NCBI RefSeq assembly: GCF_041224425.1
Contig: NZ_JBGFGL010000076.1
Location: 62,001-126,000 of the forward strand
Source: Psychroserpens sp041224425
Lineage (GTDB): Bacteria; Bacteroidota; Bacteroidia; Flavobacteriales; Flavobacteriaceae
DNA length: 64,000 bases
Direction of reading: 5' to 3'
Position 1 is the first letter of the stretch. Each line of letters starts with the position of its first letter. The position numbers were made by a program, and so were the translations under genes. Below the pieces are notes generated by a model. That model saw only the letters and a list, made by a program, of their open reading frames with translations. It was not told the origin of the DNA and did no database searches. Of the stretch, positions 49,741-58,545 are shown piece by piece.

Positions 49741-51704
49741 TGAAACATCTATTCTATTTGGTTTTTTCTTTTATATTCATTTCGAGCCTTTATGCCCAAA
49801 ATGGATTTAATTCTGAAAGCCTTCTGGTAACCCAATCCGAACTGAAACAAAACATCTATCCAAAAGATAGCACAGCAAATGCGCTTGTTATATATGAAAC
49901 AGGACATAGCAATGTTGGTAAAGATGATTTTAAACTCCATTTTGAATTGCATCGCAAACTAAAAATCCTTAACAAAGAAGGATTTGATCATGCTACAGAA
50001 GAAATATGGTTATATAAAAACGATAAGGGCAGAAAAGAAATCGTAGAAAACATTAGCGCTACAGTTTATAATTTAAATGGTGACGTTATTGAAAAAACGG
50101 AGCTTTCTGAAGATGATATCATTGAAGAAAAATACAATGATAATTACACCATCGTCAAGTTTACATTTCCTAATGTCAAGGAAGGAAGCATCGTAAAGTA
50201 TAGCTATAATTTTATTTCACCTTTTATGTACAAATATAAAAGCTGGAATTTTCAAGCTGATATACCAAAATTATACAGCGAATACAATACCAGTATTCCT
50301 GGAAATTGGTCTTATCATGTAAAACTAGTTGGTGGACGAAAACTTTCTGAATCAAAATCGCATCTTGAAGAAAGGTGCTTACGAGTTTCTAATGGTTCGG
50401 CAAACTGTATGGTTAGCAAATATGTTATGAAAGACATTCCTGCCTTTACAAACGAAAGTTTTATGACTGCCAAAACCAATTATTTGGCTAGAATCGAATA
50501 CGAATTAAAAACACTGAGAGGATTTGATGGTTCAATCGATCATATCACGAAATCATGGAGCGATACCGATCAAGAGGTTAGACGAGAAACCGATTTTGGA
50601 AGAATGATTAGAAAAACCAGTACTGCCAAAAACCTAATTGAAGAAGAATCATTAGCTGGAAAAAGTGATTTAGATAAAACAAAATTCATTTATGATTTTG
50701 TGAGAGAACATTATAATTGGAATGGCAAATATGATCTTTTCAATGAGGTGTCTCTTAGAAACCCAATAAATGACAAAAGTGGTAGTGCCAGCGAAATCAA
50801 TATGCTCTTGTACAACATTTTGGTATCTTATGACATTGATGCTAAACCTCTGTTGATTTCAACAAGAGAACATGGCTTTGCCACGAGGCTTTACCCAGTT
50901 TTATCTGATTTCAATTACACTCTAGTGCATGTTAGTATTGGTGGAGAGAACTATATTCTAGATGCAAACGATAAATACTTGAGTTTTGGCCAAATTCCGT
51001 TTCAATGCCTAAACCAATTCGGGAGGCGATTTAATTATAAAAGTGGAAGTTCTTGGTATGATTTTGAGCCTAGTCAAATAAGTTCTATGAGTTATCGTGG
51101 TGAGCTCTTTTTAGATGAATCAGCACAATTAAATGGACACTTGGAATTGCTAGCTTCAGACTATAAAGCCTATTTCTTTAAGAAAAGATACTTTAGTGAT
51201 TCTGAAAACTTTATCAACAATTTAGTCAATAGTAAAGGTATTGTCTCCATTGATAATGTGAATTACAACGAAATGCAAAAAAGCGACGATAACGTCAAAA
51301 TCAACTTTGATATTTCAGCTACACCAGAAATTATTGGTGATAAGCTGTATTTAAACCCTTATATCGTTGACTTCTTTCAAGAGAATCCATTTAATCTTCA
51401 GGAACGTAGCTATCCTGTAGATTTTGGTTATAAACAAAGTTATACCTATTTAGCTAAGATTAGTTTTGGTGAAAATTATTCCGTAGAGTCACTTCCTGAA
51501 ACACAAAATATTAGTCTGCCAGAAAAGTCTGGTTTACTTACTGTAAATTACCAAGCCAGTGAAACTGATGTCACCATATATTTTAAATTAACGTTTAACA
51601 AAGCAATTTACGAGCCTGCTTTTTATCAATCTCTAAAGGAACTTATGAGTGTTGTGATTGATAAACAAAAGAACACCTTAATTGTATTTAGCAAAAAAGA
51701 ATGA
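49740..51704 (+). CDS. DUF3857 / transglutaminase-like exported protein, active-site Cys absent
   Basis: A 654-residue exported protein with signal peptide MKHLFYLVFSFIFISSLYAQ. DUF3857 fills about 50-240 (NVKEGSIVKYSYNFISPF). A transglutaminase-like core lies at about 290-400 (FIYDFVREHYNWNGKYD, KSGSASEINMLLYNILVSYD, FNYTLVHVSIGGENYILDAND). The Cys expected before the long helix reads GSAS and the usual His position holds Tyr, so only the Asp remains; catalysis is unlikely. The C-terminal part is a beta domain. Its start shares one base with the stop of the exonuclease gene (TAATG). Confidence 0.85.
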   Translation: MKHLFYLVFSFIFISSLYAQNGFNSESLLVTQSELKQNIYPKDSTANALVIYETGHSNVGKDDFKLHFELHRKLKILNKEGFDHATEEIWLYKNDKGRKEIVENISATVYNLNGDVIEKTELSEDDIIEEKYNDNYTIVKFTFPNVKEGSIVKYSYNFISPFMYKYKSWNFQADIPKLYSEYNTSIPGNWSYHVKLVGGRKLSESKSHLEERCLRVSNGSANCMVSKYVMKDIPAFTNESFMTAKTNYLARIEYELKTLRGFDGSIDHITKSWSDTDQEVRRETDFGRMIRKTSTAKNLIEEESLAGKSDLDKTKFIYDFVREHYNWNGKYDLFNEVSLRNPINDKSGSASEINMLLYNILVSYDIDAKPLLISTREHGFATRLYPVLSDFNYTLVHVSIGGENYILDANDKYLSFGQIPFQCLNQFGRRFNYKSGSSWYDFEPSQISSMSYRGELFLDESAQLNGHLELLASDYKAYFFKKRYFSDSENFINNLVNSKGIVSIDNVNYNEMQKSDDNVKINFDISATPEIIGDKLYLNPYIVDFFQENPFNLQERSYPVDFGYKQSYTYLAKISFGENYSVESLPETQNISLPEKSGLLTVNYQASETDVTIYFKLTFNKAIYEPAFYQSLKELMSVVIDKQKNTLIVFSKKE

Positions 51705-51713
51705 TCTTTTTAG

Positions 51714-51721
51714 TACATTTG
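51714..51721 (+). promoter_or_regulatory. Candidate -7 box (TACATTTG) of the ion channel gene
   Basis: A perfect TAnnTTTG match in the 22-nt gap after the DUF3857 gene. It ends 5 nt before the GTG start at 51727, the same spacing as at smpB, which predicts a leaderless mRNA. The -33 element is not clear. Confidence 0.52.
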
Positions 51722-51726
51722 GTATT

Positions 51727-52602
51727 GTGAGCAATCAAAATGAAAATATAGGTTGGAGAGAAAAGCTTCATGAAATTATTTATGAAGCAGATACGCCTGC
51801 CGGAAAGTTATTTGATATCATTTTACTAATAGCAATTCTTGCCAGTATAGTATTAGTAATGCTAGAAAGTATCAATAGCTTTGATACTAAGTATCATACA
51901 TTCCTAAATATTTCAGAATGGATTATTACCATTTTGTTTACTTTGGAGTACATTGCTCGAATCATTAGTGTTAAAAAGCCTATCAGGTATATTTTCAGCT
52001 TTTACGGCATCATTGATTTTTTATCAACCGTTCCTAAATACATTTCTTTGATTTTAGCTGGAACCCATGCGCTCATTGCATTAAGAGCACTTCGATTGTT
52101 ACGTGTCTTCAGAATTTTAAAACTGGCGCGATATCTTGGTGCTTCAAACCACTTGGCTAATGCCATTAAAGCCAGTAGAGCAAAAATAGCTGTCTTCTTA
52201 TTTGCTGTTCTAATTGCTTCAGTCATTTTTGGAACGATTATGTATATGGTTGAAGGCGAAGAAAATGGGTTCACAAACATTCCAAAAAGTGTCTATTGGT
52301 GTATTGTAACGCTTACCACTGTAGGATTTGGTGACATTGCTCCTGCCACACCTCTTGGTCAATTCATAGCTACTATCATAATGATTTTAGGTTATGGTAT
52401 TATTGCTGTTCCAACTGGAATCGTTTCTGCTGAATATACCAAGGCAACCAATACAGATGACAATGGTTTATCTGACGAGGAAATTAACATATTGGAGGAG
52501 GTGCATCTCAATACCCAATGTTGTGCCAACTGCTTAGAAGAAACGCACAGAGATGGTGCCGAGTATTGTTTTAAATGTGGTTGCAAGTTACATCATGACT
52601 AA
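51727..52602 (+). CDS. Voltage-gated-type potassium channel with C-terminal zinc ribbon (GTG start)
   Basis: A 291-residue six-helix channel. GTG 51727 (MSNQNENIGWREKLHEIIYE) is preferred; the TTG 45 nt upstream overlaps the previous gene. S1-S3 are hydrophobic. S4 carries regularly spaced arginines (LRALRLLRVFRILKLARYL). The pore has the K+ filter TLTTVGFGD. S6 ends in IIAVPTGIVSAEYTK. The cytoplasmic tail ends in CANC-x11-CFKC, a short zinc ribbon that is unusual on Kv-like channels. Its last 8 nt overlap miaA. Confidence 0.9.
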   Translation: MSNQNENIGWREKLHEIIYEADTPAGKLFDIILLIAILASIVLVMLESINSFDTKYHTFLNISEWIITILFTLEYIARIISVKKPIRYIFSFYGIIDFLSTVPKYISLILAGTHALIALRALRLLRVFRILKLARYLGASNHLANAIKASRAKIAVFLFAVLIASVIFGTIMYMVEGEENGFTNIPKSVYWCIVTLTTVGFGDIAPATPLGQFIATIIMILGYGIIAVPTGIVSAEYTKATNTDDNGLSDEEINILEEVHLNTQCCANCLEETHRDGAEYCFKCGCKLHHD

Positions 52603-53515
52603 AACCCTTATTTCCATTATTGGTCCAACAGCAATTGGAAAAACGAACTTGAGCATTAAGCTTGCGCAACACTTTAATACCGAAATCATCTCGGCTGATT
52701 CCCGTCAGTTTTATAAGGAAATGCAAATAGGCACTGCTGCTCCAACATCTTCTGAATTGCATGCAGCGCCACACCATTTTATCCATCATAAATCGATTGA
52801 AGAAAACTATACAGTTGGTGATTTTGAAAAAGATGCCATTACAACATTAGAGCACTTATTTCAAAAGCATGATATTGTCATCATGGTTGGTGGTTCTGGA
52901 CTGTATGTTGATGCTGTAACCAAAGGTCTTGACGATTTTCCTAAAGTAGATTCCAAAATTAGAGTACAGTTAAATACTATCTTAGAAACTGAAGGATTGG
53001 AAAGCCTTCAAGAACAACTTAAGAAATTAGATCCTGAATCTTATCGTACAATCGCTATCGATAATCCACATCGTGTCATTAGGGCTTTGGAAGTTAGTAT
53101 AGGAAGTAAAAAGCCCTATTCTTCATTTTTAACTTCGAAAGAAAAACCAAGAGAGTTCGAGACCATTTCCATAGGCTTGACAGCAGATCGCAACATTATC
53201 TATGACCGAATCAATCAACGTGTTGATCTCATGGTTAAAGAAGGTTTGCTTGAGGAGGTCAAACAACTACTTCCAAAAAAACACTTGAATGCATTAAATA
53301 CTGTAGGTTACAAAGAACTCTTCTCTTATCTGGAAGGAGAATGGACGCTTGATTTTGCTATTTCAGAAATCAAGAAAAACACGAGGCGATTTGCTAAGCG
53401 GCAACTAACATGGTTCAGAAAGAATGAAACAACGCTTTGGTTTGATTTCGAAACAGATGTAAGCTCAATTATTTCTAAAATAACTAACGAATTAAACGAA
53501 AAAAGCCAATCCTAA
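52595..53515 (+). CDS. miaA: tRNA dimethylallyltransferase
   Basis: A 306-residue enzyme that adds dimethylallyl to A37 of tRNAs that read UNN codons. ATG 52595 (MTKTLISIIGPTAIGKTNLS) places the P-loop near the N-terminus; an open frame upstream to 52553 lies inside the channel gene. ISADSRQFYKEMQIGTA, VMVGGSGLYVDAVTKG, NPHRVIRALEV, NTVGYKELFSYLEG and KKNTRRFAKRQLTWFRK are diagnostic. It overlaps the channel gene by 8 nt. A bidirectional terminator is embedded in its last codons. Confidence 0.96.
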   Translation: MTKTLISIIGPTAIGKTNLSIKLAQHFNTEIISADSRQFYKEMQIGTAAPTSSELHAAPHHFIHHKSIEENYTVGDFEKDAITTLEHLFQKHDIVIMVGGSGLYVDAVTKGLDDFPKVDSKIRVQLNTILETEGLESLQEQLKKLDPESYRTIAIDNPHRVIRALEVSIGSKKPYSSFLTSKEKPREFETISIGLTADRNIIYDRINQRVDLMVKEGLLEEVKQLLPKKHLNALNTVGYKELFSYLEGEWTLDFAISEIKKNTRRFAKRQLTWFRKNETTLWFDFETDVSSIISKITNELNEKSQS

Positions 53516-53525
53516 GATTGGCTTT
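53502..53525. terminator. Bidirectional terminator embedded in the miaA 3' end
   Basis: AAAGCCAATC (53502-53511) / GATTGGCTTT (53516-53525) with a 4-nt loop. The miaA stop (53513-53515) is in the loop. The A-run before it gives a good T-tract for the minus-strand two-component operon; the plus-strand tail is weaker. Confidence 0.82.
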
Positions 53526-53546
53526 AATATCATATTTTCGTAAGGC

Positions 53547-54260
53547 CTAAGCTTCCTTGTTATTCACAACCAAACGGAAACCTTCACCATGGATATTTAA
53601 AATTTCCACTTCTGGATCAAGCTTTAAGTATTTTCTCAGTTTGGCAATATAGACATCCATACTACGTGACGTAAAATAATTATCATCACGCCATATTTTA
53701 GTTAATGCTAATTCTCTTGGCATTAAATCGTTTTCATGGAGAGCCAACAAACGTAACAGTTCATTTTCTTTTGGAGATAATTTGATAGGGTCTTTTCCGT
53801 TAAATTTCAAAAAGCGCAATTTAGAATTCAAATCAAATTTACCAATCTTAAATTCAAACTGCTTGCTATCTGCAATTGAATCGGTAGCCTTACGTTGCAT
53901 GATGGCTTTAATTTTCATCAACAGCACTTCACTGTCGAAAGGCTTATTAAGATAATCATCAGCACCAACTTTATAACCTTTTAGAACATCTTCCTTCATC
54001 GCTTTTGCGGTTAAGAAAATGATTGGCACATCTGTGTTTTTTTCCCGAATTTCCTTAGCTAAGGTAAATCCGTCTTTATATGGCATCATGACATCTAAAA
54101 TACATAAGTCGAAATCATCTTTTTTAAACTTTTCAAAGCCTTCCATTCCATTTTTTGCATGAACAACATCATAGTCATTCATATTAAGGTAGTCTTTTAA
54201 AACTGTTCCGAAGTTTGGATCATCTTCTACTAAAAGTATTTTCTTGTTTTGTTCTTCCAT
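53547..54260 (-). CDS. rprY: OmpR-type response regulator (RprY-like)
   Basis: A 237-residue regulator. The receiver has ILLVEDDPNFG, phospho-acceptor Asp in LCILDVMMPYKDG, and FLTAKAMKEDVLKGYKVGADDYLNKPF. The winged-helix DNA-binding domain spans about 135-235 (KLSPKENELLRLLALHEN, YFTSRSMDVYIAKLRKYL, ILNIHGEGFRL). It lies 3 nt downstream of the kinase gene and shares its transcript. It resembles Bacteroides RprY, whose reported roles include stress and redox-related control; the targets here are unknown. Confidence 0.93.
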   Translation of the reverse strand: MEEQNKKILLVEDDPNFGTVLKDYLNMNDYDVVHAKNGMEGFEKFKKDDFDLCILDVMMPYKDGFTLAKEIREKNTDVPIIFLTAKAMKEDVLKGYKVGADDYLNKPFDSEVLLMKIKAIMQRKATDSIADSKQFEFKIGKFDLNSKLRFLKFNGKDPIKLSPKENELLRLLALHENDLMPRELALTKIWRDDNYFTSRSMDVYIAKLRKYLKLDPEVEILNIHGEGFRLVVNNKEA

Positions 54261-54263
54261 AAT

Positions 54264-55835
54264 TTATGATATTAATGGCAGCTTGATTGTAAACTCACTA
54301 CCTTTTCCTTTTTCACTTTCTACTGATATATGACCTTGATGGTCATCAACTATTCTTTTAACATAGGCTAAACCAAGCCCATGACCTTTAACATTATGTA
54401 CATTTCCTGTATGTTCTCGATAAAATTTTTCGAACACACGTTTTTGTACTTGTTTAGACATTCCATTACCTTGATCTACGATTTTCAGTAAAATATTATT
54501 ACCTACATTCTCAGTGTACACATCAATTTTAGGAGCCTCATCACTATATTTTACGGCATTGTCTAAAATATTGACAATCACATTTGTAAAATGGGTGTCA
54601 TTAGCCAAAACCGATGATTTCTCAGCCTCTAAATGCGTTTTAACATAACCCTTTCTATCTTCAACAATCAACTCGATATGCGTAATAGCATCTTCGATTA
54701 AGTCGTGAAGCTTCACTCGTTCCTTACTGATGTTAAGTTCGTTTTTCTCTAATTTTGAAATCCGAAGGACGTTTTCAACCTGCGCATGCATACGCTTGTT
54801 TTCGTCCTTAATCATTTGAAGGTAGCGCTTTAATTTTTCCTCATCTCCGCTTACCTTAGGATTCTTAATCGAATCCAAAGCTAAATTAATGGTTGCTATC
54901 GGTGTTTTGAATTCGTGTGTCATATTATTGATAAAATCAGTCTTGATTTGAGAAATCTGACGTTGTTTTATCAACTGATAAATGGCACTTGAATAGGCGA
55001 TAACAATAACAGAAGTAAACAATATTGAAAGTGCGATCATTCCTAAAATAGACGATAGTAAGAACTTTCGTCTTTGAGGAAAATCTACATAAAGCATATA
55101 ATCACTATTATTGTTGTTGTCTAAAAACACAGGAACTCCAATGGTTGAATCTGGATTTAAATCAAAATTTTCAGACTGTACTTTCGTTGAAAGATCGCGA
55201 TCATAGATGGCAAATTCGAAATCGGTATTGATTCCATTATTATCTAACTGAAGTGCTAAAAGCGCTGAAACTTGATCTGCAGAAACCCTTTTATAAACAG
55301 GAATATTCTTAAAATAATCTCTAGTAATAGATTCAAATTGAGCTTTTTCCAGATACGTAAGATTACTGATATTTTTAATCGATTTTTGCAAGCTTACAGC
55401 TTTACTTCCATCAATAGTGGCGTTATCGTAGGTTTCAGTAATTCTGGTATTTCTAACACGACTTAAATTAAAACTGTCTAAACCAATGTCAAAGAACAAT
55501 GATGGGACCTTAAAACTTTCCTCAGAGATGGAATTTCCATAAACTCTAGTTTCATTCGATAAATCATCTTGTTCGAGAATAAAAACCTGTCTGATTGTGG
55601 TTGAATCGGGATCCACACCACTCTCAATAAGATTTTGAAGTTTATTGGTGTACACTTCAAACTCTTTATCTTCAATTGCTCGAGAAACAGAACTCAAAGA
55701 TCTTTTCACATTAAGTGTGAAATTCTTCTCTTCGTTTTTTAGAGTATTATTAATAAAAAACGCCTGTACAAAGATGATGCCTATGAGTGACAAACTCATC
55801 AAAACCACCAATAAAATGAATAGCTTTTTGCCCAT
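54264..55835 (-). CDS. rprX: Sensor histidine kinase (RprX-like)
   Basis: A 523-residue membrane kinase. TM1 (FILLVVLMSLSLIGIIFVQAFF) is near the N-terminus, a periplasmic sensor of about 220 residues follows, then TM2 (SSILGMIALSILFTSVIVIAY). The DHp domain has NMTHEFKTPIATINLALDSI with the phospho-His. The catalytic domain has NILDNAVKYSD (N-box), KIVDQGNGMSKQVQKRVFEKF and GHGLGLAYVKRIV (G-boxes). It is followed 3 nt later by the OmpR-type regulator. A TAAATTTG box ends 4 nt before the ATG. Confidence 0.93.
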   Translation of the reverse strand: MGKKLFILLVVLMSLSLIGIIFVQAFFINNTLKNEEKNFTLNVKRSLSSVSRAIEDKEFEVYTNKLQNLIESGVDPDSTTIRQVFILEQDDLSNETRVYGNSISEESFKVPSLFFDIGLDSFNLSRVRNTRITETYDNATIDGSKAVSLQKSIKNISNLTYLEKAQFESITRDYFKNIPVYKRVSADQVSALLALQLDNNGINTDFEFAIYDRDLSTKVQSENFDLNPDSTIGVPVFLDNNNNSDYMLYVDFPQRRKFLLSSILGMIALSILFTSVIVIAYSSAIYQLIKQRQISQIKTDFINNMTHEFKTPIATINLALDSIKNPKVSGDEEKLKRYLQMIKDENKRMHAQVENVLRISKLEKNELNISKERVKLHDLIEDAITHIELIVEDRKGYVKTHLEAEKSSVLANDTHFTNVIVNILDNAVKYSDEAPKIDVYTENVGNNILLKIVDQGNGMSKQVQKRVFEKFYREHTGNVHNVKGHGLGLAYVKRIVDDHQGHISVESEKGKGSEFTIKLPLIS

Positions 55836-55839
55836 CGCT

Positions 55840-55847
55840 CAAATTTA
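55840..55847 (-). promoter_or_regulatory. Candidate -7 box (TAAATTTG) of the RprX-like kinase gene
   Basis: A perfect TAnnTTTG match on the minus strand. Only AGCG separates it from the ATG at 55835, so the mRNA would be leaderless. No -33 TTG at the expected distance. Confidence 0.5.
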
Positions 55848-55898
55848 ACATTTTAACATTTACATGTACTGCCCTTTAACCTTACATTAACACTAAAA

Positions 55899-56498
55899 CT
55901 AATTGGGAGAACCACTGATAAATTCTAAAATAGACTTATGTATTTTAGCTACTTGATTTTCAAGAGTTTCTAAGTGATTGTTTACTATTACGAAATCAGA
56001 TTGCTTTGCTTTTTCAGAATCACTCAGTTGATTTTTAATAATAGCTTTGACTTTTTCAGAATTACTTTTATCACGATTAACAACACGTTTGATACGTTCG
56101 TCTTCATCTGCAATCACCGTAATAATTAAGTCGTATTCAGATTGCATGTTTTGCTCAAATATTATCGCAGCTTCTTTAATCACATAAGGTGTTTCCTGCG
56201 TTTTTAACCAGCCCTTAAAATGGGCTCCGACTTCAGGATGAACAATAGCATTCATCTGATCTAGCAGATGCTTATCCTTAAAAATTTTGCTCGCTATATA
56301 AGCTCTATTCAACTCTTGGTTTTTATAGGCCTCTGTCCCAAACAACACAATAAGCTTTTGCTTAAGTTCTTCGGAATGATTCATTAAAAGCTTTGCTTCT
56401 TTATCTGCTATATAAACAGGAACACCATAACCCTTAAACAATTGTGATACTGTTGTTTTCCCGCTTCCAATTCCTCCTGTAAGACCTACTATAATCAT
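55899..56498 (-). CDS. coaE: Dephospho-CoA kinase
   Basis: A 199-residue kinase for the last step of coenzyme A synthesis. VGLTGGIGSGKTTVSQLF is the P-loop. VYIADKEAKLLM, NAIVHPEVGAHFKGWL, VIKEAAIIFEQNM and the Arg-rich lid DERIKRVVNRDKS are typical; the usual DADxIAR segment reads IADKEAK. Length is normal. Its start overlaps the YbbR gene stop by 4 nt (56495-56498), so the two are coupled in a three-gene operon with the upstream glycosyltransferase. Confidence 0.95.
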   Translation of the reverse strand: MIIVGLTGGIGSGKTTVSQLFKGYGVPVYIADKEAKLLMNHSEELKQKLIVLFGTEAYKNQELNRAYIASKIFKDKHLLDQMNAIVHPEVGAHFKGWLKTQETPYVIKEAAIIFEQNMQSEYDLIITVIADEDERIKRVVNRDKSNSEKVKAIIKNQLSDSEKAKQSDFVIVNNHLETLENQVAKIHKSILEFISGSPN

Positions 56499-57469
56499 TG
56501 TGTAATAATGTATTCTATTTTGTTTTGTTTCATCTTTATACGCTTGACCGTTTTGGGAAATTGAACAAGCTGTGGAACCAAAAATGATTGCTGACGAGAC
56601 CTATCGTCCTGATAATCACAGAGTATCCTAAAGTCTGAAGGTTTGATAGACTTATAATTGTCTAGACTGACATCGTAAGTAACTCTAATGGTCTTAGGAA
56701 AATAGTTGATTTCTTGCTGTAATGGTAAGTTTTCAATTTCAACAGGGATGTCCATAGTTCCTTCTGTAAATTTTTCAACTTGAGCAGTGACAAGCACCTC
56801 GTTTTCAGACAACTTTAAGCTCGAACCTTGATCAGGCAGTATCAAGTTGACTTTGGATTCGATATTCTTTTTAACAGATTTCAACAATAGTTTTGATGTC
56901 TGTATTTGTTCAATAACTGCAATGTCATCTTCAGAACCTATAATATCTACTGAATCTGGTTCGATACGAATCCCTTCCAAAGAATCAAAACCTGAAGCAT
57001 AAGTTATTTCAGATTGTAGTATAATTGGGACTTTCTTTACGGCCATAGTGCTAAAAGGAAATCTCATAGTATCTGGTTGAACCTGTTTGATTTCAAAATT
57101 TCTACCCAATCGAGTTTCTAATTTAGGAATGGCTTTTTCAGTGATCCATACGTAACTATTCCCATCAACATAAGTTTCTTTTACAAAATCCAGATCAACA
57201 GAAGTATCATAAAAATACAACGCCAATAAATTAAATCCGTAGGTAGCAACCGAAACCTCCAATTGTTTATTGCTATTATCTTCGGAAGTCAATAAACGGT
57301 TATCGGGAACATTGAAATGATTAATATTGAGGTACAAAGTTTCATTATACGATTTTGATAACTTGCTTAAAATCAAAATCAAAAACGAAAACAACAAAAA
57401 CAGTCCAAAAACATTAAGCTTCTTGTTCTGCAGTGATTTTCTCCAAATTGACTTGATATCAGTTAACAT
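56495..57469 (-). CDS. YbbR-like (CdaR-type) domain protein
   Basis: A 324-residue protein. ATG 57469 (MLTDIKSIWRKSLQ) is chosen over a TTG two codons upstream. One N-terminal membrane helix (LNVFGLFLLFSFLILILSKL) is followed by extracytoplasmic YbbR-like beta modules (PIEIENLPLQQEINYFPKTIRVTY and similar). In Firmicutes such proteins regulate the c-di-AMP cyclase CdaA; no cyclase is next to it here. It lies between a GT2 and coaE, with an 11-nt overlap at its start and a 4-nt overlap at its end. The role is unknown. Confidence 0.85.
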   Translation of the reverse strand: MLTDIKSIWRKSLQNKKLNVFGLFLLFSFLILILSKLSKSYNETLYLNINHFNVPDNRLLTSEDNSNKQLEVSVATYGFNLLALYFYDTSVDLDFVKETYVDGNSYVWITEKAIPKLETRLGRNFEIKQVQPDTMRFPFSTMAVKKVPIILQSEITYASGFDSLEGIRIEPDSVDIIGSEDDIAVIEQIQTSKLLLKSVKKNIESKVNLILPDQGSSLKLSENEVLVTAQVEKFTEGTMDIPVEIENLPLQQEINYFPKTIRVTYDVSLDNYKSIKPSDFRILCDYQDDRSRQQSFLVPQLVQFPKTVKRIKMKQNKIEYIITQ

Positions 57470-58472
57470 CTTCAAAAAACAGATTAGGGAATCGTTTTTC
57501 AGGTTCCTTATTCAAAAATTTGATAGCAATGGTGGACTTTAAAAATCCATAGCCATAACCTAAAAATTGAATTCCTATTGCTAAGATAGACATTAAGGCT
57601 ATAACAATTCGTTTTGTTTGAAGTAAAGCCATCAAAAAAGAGATGCCAAAATACAGCACATAAATAAACAAGAAATATGGAAAGCCATAAATTGCAAATA
57701 CCAACGAAAAACAAAATCCCATTAAAAATAGTGTTGGCAACCAGTATATAAGCCTTTCGCTATGTGGATGCCAATGATTCAATATAGGTCTGACCAATCC
57801 AAATTTATAGACCTGCTTATAAAATTTAGACCATGAAATTCTTCTTTTGTGATATACAAATGCCGAAGGAAACAATTGAGTTTTAAATCCCAGGTTTAAA
57901 AGCCTCAACACAAGATCAGGATCTTCACCTGGATGAATATTTCCAAAACCATTAGACGCTTCAAATGCTACTTGGGAAAGTCCCATATTAAAACTTCTAG
58001 GCTGAAATTTTTGATCTTTAGATTTTCCTCCTCTTATACCTCCTGTGGTTAGTATTGAGGTCATTGAAAAATTAATGGCCTTTTGGAGATTTGAAAATGA
58101 AGGATGTGCTGCATCAGGACCTCCAAAACAATCAACAAAGTTCTTTTGAAGTTGATTATCAACATTTCTTAAATACTGAGGTGGTAGTATACAATCAGAG
58201 TCTAATATGATAAAATAGTTCCCTTTAGCATGTCGCATTCCATAATTTCTTGAAGGACCAGGACCTGAATTTTGCTTGTAGTAATAAGCGATGTTAAAAT
58301 AATCTTGATACGAATCTACAATGGCTTTACAATCTGTAGTTGAACCATCTTCAACGATAACGATTTCAAAAGGACGATCAAACTCTAAGGTCGTAAAACT
58401 ATGTAACAATTCCTGAACCTCATCAGGTCTATTAAATACAGGAATAATAAAGGAATAAGATAGTGTTTGCAT
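57459..58472 (-). CDS. Membrane glycosyltransferase, family 2
   Basis: A 337-residue GT2 enzyme. ATG 58472 (MQTLSYSFIIPVFNRPDEV) is preferred because the TTG at 58481 lies inside a promoter box. The GT-A fold shows IVIVEDGSTTD (UDP-sugar contact), NSGPGPSRNYGMRHA, FIILDSDCILPP (DxD-like motif) and GEDPDLVLRLLNLGF (ED catalytic region). Three to four membrane helices follow at about 235-325. It probably transfers a sugar to a lipid carrier or glycan; donor and acceptor are unknown. It is the first gene of the operon with YbbR and coaE. Confidence 0.9.
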   Translation of the reverse strand: MQTLSYSFIIPVFNRPDEVQELLHSFTTLEFDRPFEIVIVEDGSTTDCKAIVDSYQDYFNIAYYYKQNSGPGPSRNYGMRHAKGNYFIILDSDCILPPQYLRNVDNQLQKNFVDCFGGPDAAHPSFSNLQKAINFSMTSILTTGGIRGGKSKDQKFQPRSFNMGLSQVAFEASNGFGNIHPGEDPDLVLRLLNLGFKTQLFPSAFVYHKRRISWSKFYKQVYKFGLVRPILNHWHPHSERLIYWLPTLFLMGFCFSLVFAIYGFPYFLFIYVLYFGISFLMALLQTKRIVIALMSILAIGIQFLGYGYGFLKSTIAIKFLNKEPEKRFPNLFFEDVN

Positions 58473-58478
58473 GCTATA

Positions 58479-58486
58479 CAAAAGTA
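58479..58486 (-). promoter_or_regulatory. Candidate -7 box (TACTTTTG) of the GT2-ybbR-coaE operon
   Basis: A perfect TAnnTTTG match on the minus strand, 6 nt upstream of ATG 58472, again predicting a leaderless mRNA. No clear -33 element. Confidence 0.5.
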
Positions 58487-58500
58487 AAGAAACAAAACAA

Positions 58501-58525
58501 AAAAGCCACCTATAAGGTGGCTTTT
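58501..58525 (-). terminator. Terminator of the 58546-60726 T9SS gene
   Basis: AAAAGCCACCT / AGGTGGCTTTT with a 3-nt loop. On the minus strand it runs into TTGTTTTGT. Confidence 0.85.
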
Positions 58526-58545
58526 GAAAAGATATTTATAAGCTT

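Noticed and set aside
58473..58481. TTG start at 58481 for the GT2 gene
   Set aside because: The TTG lies within a perfect TAnnTTTG promoter box, and ATG 58472 starts the conserved strand at the right distance.
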